Assembly (NCBI GenBank): GCA_937981455.1
Contig: CALJNV010000060.1
Span: forward strand, 1-34,276
Source of the DNA: an uncultured Bacteroidales bacterium
Lineage (GTDB): Bacteria > Bacteroidota > Bacteroidia > Bacteroidales > TTA-H9
Length of the DNA: 34,276 nucleotides
Direction: 5' to 3'
How positions within the stretch are numbered: the first letter of the stretch is position 1; every line of letters starts with the position of its first letter. The position numbers and the translations under genes are program-made. The notes below the pieces were generated by a model. That model did not search any database. It saw nothing but the letters and a program-made list of their open reading frames with translations, and was not told the origin of the DNA. Of the stretch, positions 18,598 through 25,160 are shown one piece after another.

Positions 18598-19971
18598 CTA
18601 TTCGAAGGCCTCTCTGACGATCTTTTTGAAAGTATCGCCTCTTTCTTCAAAATTTTTAAAAGCATCATAGCTGGCAGCAGCTGGCGACAACAGACAAGTG
18701 CCTCCTATAGGTGTTAACTTTACGGCTGCCTCGATCAAATCCTTAAAACTACTTTCCCAGATTACCTGACCTCTATAACCTTTTTCCAGGAGCCCGTCCC
18801 TTATTATTTCTCCGGCTTTACCTGTAACCGCTACCACCGGAATGGGATGTTCCATCAAGTATTGTATAATCGGTTGATAATTTATTCCTCTGTTATATCC
18901 CCCTCCAATCCATACATCTACAGGGCCTATGGCACCCATGGCCTGTATGGCTGCTTCAGGGATAGTGGCAATGGAATCGTTGTAAAAATGTTTTCCCCCT
19001 ATTAGCCCCAGATATTCCAGCCTGTGCGGCAGAGCTTTGAAATTAGTCAGGGCATTTTCGATAGTCTCTGGTGCTACATGGCACAACAATGCCGCCGACA
19101 CAGCCGCCATCAAATTTAATCTATTGTGTGTCCCTCTCAAACTAAAACTTTCTATATTTCCTATGCGGTAAAGCTTCCCCTCAATATTTGCATGCAGTAT
19201 ATTATCTTCAATAAATACTTTGACGCCATGCGCCGGCTGGCTGTCATATGTCACCAATGTGCCGGCCACTTTTGTTTCTGCAATCATTTGCCGCAAAAGC
19301 GTGTGACCAGCATGAAAAATCAGATAATCTCCTTTTTTCTGGTAGCGCGCTATATTAAGTTTAGCCTGCTGATAAGCTTCATACGAAGGGTAATGGTCCA
19401 GATGTTCTTGGTAGATGTTGAGCCATACAGCTATATGAGGCGAAGCATACGTGTCTTCAAGCTGATGCGATGAAAGTTCAAAGACTACAAGGGTTTCTTC
19501 ATCCATATCATCGACCCTGCTGATAGCTGGAATCCCAATGTTTCCCAGTAAAATGGCTTTTTTCCCTGCGGATTGTATAAAGTGATAAATCAGGCTGCTG
19601 GTGGTGCTTTTCCCTTTGGTTCCTGTTACCCCAACAACTTGCGAGGAAAACATCTCCAAAAATATCCCTGTTTGCGATACAATCCGCGCTTGTCCCGTTT
19701 TACCCTTTAGGAGTTGATGAGGAATTCCCGGCGACTTGATGATAACCTCATACCGCCCCAGATCCTCTAAATAGCTTTCACCAACTACAAAATGAACGAA
19801 ATGGTCGTTCTTCCATTTTTCTTCAGGAATGAGTTGGGCATTGGCATCGTGCACCCATATGTGCACCGTAGGTAAATGTTTCCGTAAATATTCAAGCATG
19901 GCACGGCCTTCTCTGCCATAACCTAATAGGCATATTTCGCCTGAGACAGTTAATAGGGATTGCAGGGTCAC
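18598..19971 (-). CDS. murD: UDP-N-acetylmuramoyl-L-alanine--glutamate ligase (MurD; possibly the L-Glu-using MurD2 type)
   Basis: Mur ligase of 457 residues adding glutamate to UDP-MurNAc-L-Ala in the cytoplasm. Visible: Rossmann start LLGYGREGRAM, ATP loop GVTGTKGKSTT (114-124), ELSSHQL (165-171), the NIYQEHLDHY block, THNRLN (281-286), HRLEY (316-320) and the C-terminal SPAAASYDAFKNFEERG (429-445). Where classical MurD has DSKATN this protein has DSIATIP (332-338), in the C-terminal domain near the glutamate site. It starts with GTG overlapping the TGA of murL by four bases. Because murL makes the epimerase acting after L-Glu ligation, this enzyme likely uses L-Glu (MurD2) rather than D-Glu. 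That is inference; ligase identity is firm. Confidence 0.9.
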   Translation of the reverse strand: MTLQSLLTVSGEICLLGYGREGRAMLEYLRKHLPTVHIWVHDANAQLIPEEKWKNDHFVHFVVGESYLEDLGRYEVIIKSPGIPHQLLKGKTGQARIVSQTGIFLEMFSSQVVGVTGTKGKSTTSSLIYHFIQSAGKKAILLGNIGIPAISRVDDMDEETLVVFELSSHQLEDTYASPHIAVWLNIYQEHLDHYPSYEAYQQAKLNIARYQKKGDYLIFHAGHTLLRQMIAETKVAGTLVTYDSQPAHGVKVFIEDNILHANIEGKLYRIGNIESFSLRGTHNRLNLMAAVSAALLCHVAPETIENALTNFKALPHRLEYLGLIGGKHFYNDSIATIPEAAIQAMGAIGPVDVWIGGGYNRGINYQPIIQYLMEHPIPVVAVTGKAGEIIRDGLLEKGYRGQVIWESSFKDLIEAAVKLTPIGGTCLLSPAAASYDAFKNFEERGDTFKKIVREAFE

Positions 19972-21344
19972 TTGTTAAGGGCTTTTTTAAGTAATGATGT
20001 TTCTGTCGAGTTCAAGAAATGCTCTTCATTAAATGTTTCCAAAAAGGCTTTAAGGTTTTCTTCTCCAGGATTTAGGTATTTTGCTGAATGCTCAAGTAAG
20101 GAGGGCAGGGGGCGAGGATGATGGGCCAGTATTGCCTGCAAGGCAGCCTTCACTTCCGAAACAGTTCCCACGCATTCAAAAGGTTTTGTGGGGGTTTGCC
20201 CTGTCAATTCTTCAAGATAGGGGAGTAGAGCAATGTCATTCATAAGGTTTTTGCCGAAAATATCCTCGAGTACCTTTTCTTTTGTGAAAGGCGCTAAAAT
20301 AATCCAAGCAAACAAACATTTAGGACAGGCCCCACACCAACTGTCGGTTTTACTGCCAGCGTTGCAAGAACGAAACACGGTATGATAGGCCGTGAATTTT
20401 GAAAAGAGCTGTGCAATTTGAATTTCAAGTAAGGGGCGCAGAAAACTGAAGTAACGGTAACCCTCACCAATGAATTGTTGCACATACTCCCGAAAATCTT
20501 TCTCAAATTGAAAGGATTTGGAATATTGATGATTGACGTGGCTGCCGGCAACGGTACTCTCGTTGGCACTGCTTTCGTTGCTCAGGGCAATGTTGTTTAT
20601 ACCCGTAAGCTTCGATGCCACAAGGGTATAAAAAGCTAGCAATGCCGAAAAAGGAGTATGTCCGTTGAGAAAACCTTCTTCATTAAGGCGCAACAGGGTA
20701 GGATCTAGGGTCCTATGAATAATTACACTTTCATTTTCATTAAATCCTGCCACGTGGATAGTATCCAGGGTGGCTTTTCGTGGGTTCATGATCAAGGGTA
20801 CAATTCTAAATCCGCCCCCTTTCAGCAATTCCAGAGTAACCGCTGAATCTTTTCCTCCCCCAATGGGAACAAGATAAGCGTCTGCATCTATTCTGAAAGC
20901 CGTCGTTGTGTGAATTAATTCTGCCTGCCTGTTTTCCAGCTTCATGAAGTCTTCTTCATCGGTTTGTATGCCATTTACATGAAAAAACTCCCCCAATCCG
21001 TTGTAATATAGCTTTTTCCACCATCTTACCTGTGATTCGGTTAGTTGTGCAGGCTTTAGAATAACGCGAGGGGGACAAGCAGCCTTCCAGTAACTTATAA
21101 GTTCAATGAGCCCGATATGGAAGACCAGGTTATCCCATTCTTCATTTTTAACGCGAGGGGCTGTCATCCAGGTATGCAAGGGAATTTGCGCTGTGGGTAA
21201 AAAGGTATATTTCCCCGCAAGATTGAATCGAAACTTTATTTCCAATTTTTCAACTGAAAAACTGTAAGTGAAAGATTCGTAAGAAAACCAAGGAAATTTC
21301 AGCCTAAGGGCTTCAAAATCGGATTGCCGGCTTTTTAAAGGCAT
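19968..21344 (-). CDS. murL: MurL-type UDP-MurNAc-L-Ala-L-Glu epimerase
   Basis: 458 residues. The central nucleotide-binding motif VPIGGGKDSAVTLELL (about 159-174) is a PP-loop like those of N-type ATP pyrophosphatases, matching the ATP need of MurL. Other landmarks are NGHTPFSA (228-235), LSNESSANEST (254-264) and the Cys cluster WCGACPKC (336-343), followed by a C-terminal FECVGT segment. In Xanthomonas oryzae MurL acts with MurD2: L-Glu is ligated first, then its alpha carbon is inverted to D-Glu by adenylation chemistry. Length, PP-loop and the overlap with murD (GTGA) agree. It is transcribed divergently from yqgE. Alternative: an unrelated PP-loop enzyme, but the gene pair makes that unlikely. 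Confidence 0.85.
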   Translation of the reverse strand: MPLKSRQSDFEALRLKFPWFSYESFTYSFSVEKLEIKFRFNLAGKYTFLPTAQIPLHTWMTAPRVKNEEWDNLVFHIGLIELISYWKAACPPRVILKPAQLTESQVRWWKKLYYNGLGEFFHVNGIQTDEEDFMKLENRQAELIHTTTAFRIDADAYLVPIGGGKDSAVTLELLKGGGFRIVPLIMNPRKATLDTIHVAGFNENESVIIHRTLDPTLLRLNEEGFLNGHTPFSALLAFYTLVASKLTGINNIALSNESSANESTVAGSHVNHQYSKSFQFEKDFREYVQQFIGEGYRYFSFLRPLLEIQIAQLFSKFTAYHTVFRSCNAGSKTDSWCGACPKCLFAWIILAPFTKEKVLEDIFGKNLMNDIALLPYLEELTGQTPTKPFECVGTVSEVKAALQAILAHHPRPLPSLLEHSAKYLNPGEENLKAFLETFNEEHFLNSTETSLLKKALNK

Positions 21345-21369
21345 AATTTTTGTGAAATTTTTTTATCAC

Positions 21370-21389
21370 TTCAGGCAACTTTTCCTGAA
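21370..21389. other. inverted repeat between divergent murL and yqgE
   Basis: TTCAGG (21370-21375) and CCTGAA (21384-21389) form a perfect 6-bp inverted repeat with an 8-nt loop in the shared upstream region. It could be an operator for one or both genes or a chance palindrome. Confidence 0.35.
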
Positions 21390-21432
21390 AAATGGCGTCA
21401 AAATTAATAAACAAAACTAAATTGCTCCAGAG

Positions 21433-22023
21433 ATGAAAGACCTGAATAAAATATTGCAAATCAGGTACAACAATGTAAAGCCAGCTTCCGGCCGTTTGCT
21501 GGTTGCCGAACCATTTCTGGGCGATCCCTTTTTCAGCCGCTCTGTAGTTCTACTTATCGAACACAACGAAGAAGGTTCTTTTGGTTTGATAATGAATAAG
21601 GAAATTCCTGTTAAACCCGCTGAGGCCGCCCCGGCTTTAGCCAGGTTTGATGGTAAGGTCTTCATTGGGGGTCCGGTTCAGCCTCAAAGTATCTTTTATC
21701 TGCATACCCTGGGCCCTCGTCTTAACGGCAGCCATCATATCATGGGGCAACTTTATTGGGGTGGCGATGCAATGCAGCTCAATGAAATGATCAACAGAGG
21801 AGAGGTGAAGCCCCATGAAGTTAGGTTTTACCTTGGTTACAGTGGTTGGTCTTCAGGCCAACTTAACGATGAGTTGAAAAGAAATTCGTGGGTGGTAACT
21901 ACTGTATCCGATGATGTCTTGCTCAATACCTCTCCTCGTCATATGTGGAAATTTTTGTTGCAAAAAATGGGCGGCAAATACGCTTACTGGGTTAACTTCC
22001 CTTCCGATCCCTTGCTGAATTAG
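21433..22023 (+). CDS. yqgE: YqgE/AlgH family protein
   Basis: 196 residues of the UPF0301 family. Landmarks: GRLLVAEPFLGDPFFSRSV near the N-terminus, the LLIEHNEEGSFGLIMNK strand, IGGPVQPQSIFYLH, and YLGYSGWSSGQLNDE in the C-terminal half. The biochemical role of the family is unsettled; E. coli and Pseudomonas homologues (YqgE, AlgH) are cytoplasmic and have been linked to regulation. The gene is followed by the yciO-like gene with 63 bases between, so they may form an operon. Confidence 0.92.
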   Translation: MKDLNKILQIRYNNVKPASGRLLVAEPFLGDPFFSRSVVLLIEHNEEGSFGLIMNKEIPVKPAEAAPALARFDGKVFIGGPVQPQSIFYLHTLGPRLNGSHHIMGQLYWGGDAMQLNEMINRGEVKPHEVRFYLGYSGWSSGQLNDELKRNSWVVTTVSDDVLLNTSPRHMWKFLLQKMGGKYAYWVNFPSDPLLN

Positions 22024-22086
22024 TTAAATGATATTTTCTCCGCCGTTGGGGGCGCATTATTTTTTTCTTCGACTGAATCTTTCACC

Positions 22087-22701
22087 ATGCTTCTGAAATT
22101 ATACAACGAAAATCCAAACACTCGTCAGGTCCTGCGGGTGGTCGAGTGTCTCAAAGTAGGGGGTATCATTATTTACCCCACCGATACTGTATATGGCATG
22201 GGGGCCGATATATGTAATCCCAAAGCCCTCGAACGCATGGCGCGTGTCAGAGGAATTAAAATTGATAAAGCCAATTTCTCTTTAATTTGCCACGACCTAA
22301 GTCAGATTTCAGAATACACACGGCCCATTCCCAACTACGTATTCAAAACCATGAAACGCCTGCTGCCTGGTCCTTACACCTTTATTCTAAATGCCAATTC
22401 CAACGTACCCCGAATATTCCAGGGCAATAAAAAAACTATTGGTATACGTGTGCCCGACAATAATATCATCCGCACTATTGTTAGAGAATTAGGAAACCCT
22501 ATCGCTTCCACGTCTATACACGATGAAGATGAAATTATTGAATACACTACTGACCCTGAACTTATTTATGAAAAGTATGAGCATCTGGTTGATATAGTCA
22601 TTGATGGGGGCTATGGCGGCAATGAACCTTCCACTGTACTCGATTGCACTGGCGATGAAATTTTAGTAGTCAGGGAAGGCAAAGGACCTGTTGATTTTTA
22701 A
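22087..22701 (+). CDS. yciO: Sua5/YciO/YrdC-family protein, YciO type
   Basis: 204 residues with the YrdC-like fold: YPTDTVYGMGAD (30-41), GPYTFIL, KKTIGIRVPDN and a C-terminal VVREGKGPVDF. The sequence follows E. coli YciO more closely than TsaC/YrdC: FSLICHDLSQISEYT, VDIVIDGGYGGNEPSTV. TsaC-type enzymes make threonylcarbamoyl-AMP for t6A tRNA; YciO has only weak activity of that kind in published work, so its role is open. An automatic label of threonylcarbamoyladenylate synthase should be treated with care. A tRNA gene lies 113 bases downstream, under its own promoter. Confidence 0.8.
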   Translation: MLLKLYNENPNTRQVLRVVECLKVGGIIIYPTDTVYGMGADICNPKALERMARVRGIKIDKANFSLICHDLSQISEYTRPIPNYVFKTMKRLLPGPYTFILNANSNVPRIFQGNKKTIGIRVPDNNIIRTIVRELGNPIASTSIHDEDEIIEYTTDPELIYEKYEHLVDIVIDGGYGGNEPSTVLDCTGDEILVVREGKGPVDF

Positions 22702-22751
22702 TAGATTGTCAAAGGCTCATATATTTTTTTGAAATTTTTCTTTCCTTCCAT

Positions 22752-22781
22752 TTGCACTTCTCGGAAAAAGGCGTACCTTTG
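22752..22781 (+). promoter_or_regulatory. promoter of tRNA-Lys (Bacteroidota type)
   Basis: TTG at 22752-22754 and TACCTTTG at 22774-22781 are separated by 19 nt, matching the -33 TTG / -7 TAnnTTTG consensus. The tRNA 5' end is at 22815, about 30 nt beyond the expected start site. Confidence 0.8.
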
Positions 22782-22814
22782 CGCCCTCAAATTTCGTGAG
22801 CCTCATCACGAACC

Positions 22815-22890
22815 GACTACGTAGCTCAGCAGGTAGAGCACATCCCTTTTAAGGATGGGGTCCTGGGTTCGAATCCCAGCGTGGTCACCA
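22815..22890 (+). tRNA. tRNA-Lys (anticodon TTT)
   Basis: A complete 76-nt cloverleaf: 7-bp acceptor stem (GACTACG with CGTGGTC, one G-T pair), D stem GCTC/GAGC, anticodon stem CATCC/GGATG around loop CTTTTAA giving anticodon TTT, T stem CTGGG/CCCAG with TTCGAAT, discriminator A and encoded CCA. A strong hairpin follows. Confidence 0.97.
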
Positions 22891-22899
22891 GCTTTCGAA

Positions 22900-22927
22900 A
22901 GCCGTCTCTGTGGATTCAGGGACGGCT
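22900..22927 (+). terminator. hairpin downstream of tRNA-Lys
   Basis: AGCCGTCTCTG (22900-22910) pairs with CAGGGACGGCT (22917-22927) over 11 bp with one G-U pair and a 6-nt loop. The T-rich tail is short (GTTTAT), so the end of transcription here is likely but not certain. Confidence 0.65.
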
Positions 22928-23272
22928 GTTTATGTTAAGGGTTAAAAGTTGGCCTCCGAGTAGGTAAGTGAAACGCAGCCGTATCGAGACGGCCGTCGAA
23001 CAATGTATCTTCGGATGTTGAGTAAGGACGTCCGGACAAACGCATGAAAATAACCCATACAGCTTCCTATGGCCTGTATCGATGCACACTAATTTTCCTA
23101 AACTTTCGTCAAGTGATGCACTGAAATCGGGCGGCTGTCGAGCGATGCACCGAGCGAAATAAAGTTGAGCCAAAGGACATACCGTTACAACCCCTCTTCT
23201 CTTTTATCTTATTGACTTTCAATTCTCAAATTCTTCTTAAGAAAAATTTAACAAAAAAAATACTTTAAACTC
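22928..23272. other. intergenic region without a supported gene
   Basis: About 345 bases. A minus-strand frame of 85 residues (22916-23173) overlaps the tRNA terminator and has no recognisable domain, so I do not call it. The base composition of 22940-23180 is richer in G+C than the flanks. Three copies of GATGCAC stand at 23081, 23115 and 23144. From 23180 on the sequence is A+T-rich and leads into the upxY promoter. Confidence 0.4.
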
Positions 23273-23314
23273 TTGACAAGCGAAACTTTTTTTGAGTACT
23301 TTTGTTACTCAAAA
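23273..23314 (+). promoter_or_regulatory. upxY promoter with overlapping palindrome
   Basis: TTG at 23273-23275 and TACTTTTG at 23297-23304, 21 nt apart, match the Bacteroidota promoter. A perfect 9-bp inverted repeat, TTTTGAGTA (23290-23298) and TACTCAAAA (23306-23314) with a 7-nt centre, covers the -7 element and the expected start site. It could be an operator. Confidence 0.72.
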
Positions 23315-23352
23315 CTGCAACAAGCACCAATTAGCCAAACCAACTTCTGCTG

Positions 23353-23877
23353 ATGGAACAAACGCTTAACTGGTACGCTGTTTACACTCGTTCGAAGCAC
23401 GAAAAGAAATCGGCGCAACTTCTTACCGAACAAGGTATTGAGGCCTATGTTCCACTTCGCAGGGTTATTCGCCAGTGGAGCGACAGACGTAAGTTGGTTT
23501 TGGAACCCGTTATTCGTGGCTATATTTTCGTACATGTAGATCGGTCGCACTACGAAAAAGTTCTCAGCACCGATGGCGTGGTTCGTTATGTCTGGTTCAA
23601 TGGAAAACCGGCAGTAATCCCCGAAAAGCAAATCAACACCCTGAAGGCCGTAGTGGGCAGCGACGTAGAAATCGAAAGTTTGCCTGAGATTTTAAAGCCT
23701 GGAGTTTTGGTTAGGGTTATTGCAGGACCGTTAGCCGGATTAGAAGGCGAATTGTTGCGAATAGCAGGAAAGCAAAAGGTAGTCGTGCGCTTGCACGCTT
23801 TGCAGCAAATGTTGGCAGTCACTCTATCACCAATTTTATTAGAGCCTGTCATACAATTTGCTTCTGTGCGTTCTTAA
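23353..23877 (+). CDS. upxY: UpxY-type transcription antiterminator (NusG-like)
   Basis: 174 residues with an NGN domain (WYAVYTRSKHEKKSAQLL near the start, VIRGYIFVHVD in the middle) and a C-terminal KOW segment (PGVLVRVIAGPLAGLEGEL). Specialised NusG paralogues of this type (UpxY in Bacteroides) ride with RNA polymerase and stop premature termination in long polysaccharide operons. Its place as first gene of the sugar-nucleotide cluster, behind its own promoter and a palindrome, matches that role. The companion UpxZ is not seen. Starting ATG is preceded by about 40 nt of leader after the predicted start site. Confidence 0.88.
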   Translation: MEQTLNWYAVYTRSKHEKKSAQLLTEQGIEAYVPLRRVIRQWSDRRKLVLEPVIRGYIFVHVDRSHYEKVLSTDGVVRYVWFNGKPAVIPEKQINTLKAVVGSDVEIESLPEILKPGVLVRVIAGPLAGLEGELLRIAGKQKVVVRLHALQQMLAVTLSPILLEPVIQFASVRS

Positions 23878-24119
23878 AGCGTTTTTCGCCTACCGTTTTT
23901 TTCTTTTTTAGGCCCTGTCTTTTTTTAACGATGGGACTGAAGGGGCGAAGCTGTAAGCAAAGGTTATATTTTTAATTCTTAACCATCTGATATTTAATTA
24001 ATTTTTTTTCTCTGATTTAATAAACTCCGATTGTAATTCCATCATGAATTCAGGATCTGTTTATTTTGAGCTTTTATTGGAGTCATGGAGTGAATATCTT
24101 GCTAAATATTTTCATTCTG

Positions 24120-24506
24120 TTGCGAAACTTCCGGGATTTAGACATATGGAAATCTGCCATTGCGTTCACCACCCTCATCTACAAGCGAACGATAGATTTC
24201 CCGACGTATGAAAAGTACTCACTTGTCAATCAGATGCGAAGGGCAGCCACTTCTATTCCTTCTAATATTGCAGAAGGGGCTTCCAGAAAATCCGAAAAAG
24301 AGTTTGCTCGTTTCTTGGAGATAGCTATGGGTTCCTCGTTCGAACTCGAAACGCAGATCATTATAGCCACAGAATTAGAATATTTAACCCCCTCAGATGC
24401 TCAGGAAATTATAGTTCAACTTAACATTATACAAAAACAAATCAACACCCTGATCACCCGCCTCCGCCCACGCCCCAAGTACCCCCCACCAACCCCCAAA
24501 AGCTAA
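24120..24506 (+). CDS. four-helix-bundle protein (S23/IVP-like), first copy
   Basis: About 128 residues. RNFRDLDIWKSAIAFTTLIY, the RRAATSIPSNIAEGASRKS turn and the ARFLEIAMGSSFELETQI helix are the signature of the small family named after the 23S rRNA intervening-sequence protein. Function is not established; such genes are common in Bacteroidota genomes and pile up in polysaccharide and mobile loci. I choose TTG 24120 because it gives MRNFRDLDIW, the usual start; the frame is open upstream to 24066. The last 12 or so residues (PRPKYPPPTPKS) and the stop are encoded by the 7-nt array, so the tail is not native. The second copy is at 31897. Confidence 0.85.
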   Translation: MRNFRDLDIWKSAIAFTTLIYKRTIDFPTYEKYSLVNQMRRAATSIPSNIAEGASRKSEKEFARFLEIAMGSSFELETQIIIATELEYLTPSDAQEIIVQLNIIQKQINTLITRLRPRPKYPPPTPKS

Positions 24507-24579
24507 CCGCCAAAAGCCAATAGCCAACCGCCAACCGCCAATAGCCAACCGCCAATAGCCAATAGCCAACCCCCAACCC
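24489..24579 (+). repeat. array of thirteen 7-nt repeats between two genes
   Basis: Thirteen heptamers in register (variants of CCAACCG, CCAATAG, CCAAAAG, CTAACCG). The four-helix-bundle stop TAA (24504-24506) is made by the CTAACCG unit, and the next gene's TTG start lies two bases after the array. The whole 75-nt gap between the genes is repeat. Same family as 15906-16038. Confidence 0.92.
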
Positions 24580-24581
24580 CC

Positions 24582-25112
24582 TTGATCGACAGCCTCATCA
24601 CCAGCAAAACCCGAATAAAGCTCCTTCTAAAATTTTTTCTCAATACCTCTGCCACGGCTTATCTGCGCAACCTTGAGGAAGAATTTGGAGAATCCACCAA
24701 TGCCATACGGGTAGAGTTAAATCGTTTCGAAGACGCAGGGCTTCTCACATCCGAGAATGTTGCCAATAAAAAAGTATATCGTGCCAACACAGCACACCCT
24801 CTTTTCCCCGAGTTAAACAATATAGTAAGGAAGTATTTAGGAATTGATAAAATTGTGGAGGAAGTCATTGGCAAGTTAGGCGATGTGCAGGCCGTTTATC
24901 TCGTTGGACGCATGGCGCGTGGAATAAATGCCGATACCATTCAGTTATTGATTATTTCAGACAATATCGATCTTCAGTACCTCGACAAACTAGTCAACAA
25001 GGCAAGCACCCTTATCGGCCGAAAGATAAGTTATGTCATCACCCCCCCTCAAACCGCTCAATCCATTCTCGAGGAACTCGACCACAAACTAATACTATTC
25101 TCTAACGACTAA
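24582..25112 (+). CDS. winged-helix regulator with degenerate nucleotidyltransferase-like domain
   Basis: 176 residues. The N-terminal half is an ArsR-like winged helix: SLITSKTRIKLLLKFFLN, LRNLEEEFGESTNAIRVELN and RFEDAGLLTSENVANKK form the helix-turn-helix and wing. The C-terminal half resembles an MNT-type nucleotidyltransferase fold but its motif is broken (VGRMARGINADTIQLLIISD in place of GSxxxG...D.D), so catalysis is unlikely. Proteins of this kind often sit at the head of Bacteroidota capsule loci; a regulatory role is inferred. The TTG start at 24582 gives MIDSLITSKTR, a normal family beginning, and is placed two bases behind a repeat array. A second array follows its stop. Confidence 0.78.
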   Translation: MIDSLITSKTRIKLLLKFFLNTSATAYLRNLEEEFGESTNAIRVELNRFEDAGLLTSENVANKKVYRANTAHPLFPELNNIVRKYLGIDKIVEEVIGKLGDVQAVYLVGRMARGINADTIQLLIISDNIDLQYLDKLVNKASTLIGRKISYVITPPQTAQSILEELDHKLILFSND

Positions 25113-25120
25113 TACCTTTC

Positions 25121-25155
25121 CCGCCAATCGCCAAAAGCCAATAGCCAACCGCTAA
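25121..25155 (+). repeat. array of five 7-nt repeats before the epimerase
   Basis: Five heptamers in register (CCGCCAA, TCGCCAA, AAGCCAA, TAGCCAA, CCGCTAA) end six bases before the ATG at 25161. Same family as the arrays at 15906 and 24489. Confidence 0.85.
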
Positions 25156-25160
25156 CACCC

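Noticed and set aside
22916-23173. Minus-strand frame of 85 residues
   Set aside because: It overlaps the tRNA terminator, has no recognisable domain or promoter, and is Cys/Arg-rich in a way typical of non-coding frames; left as intergenic.
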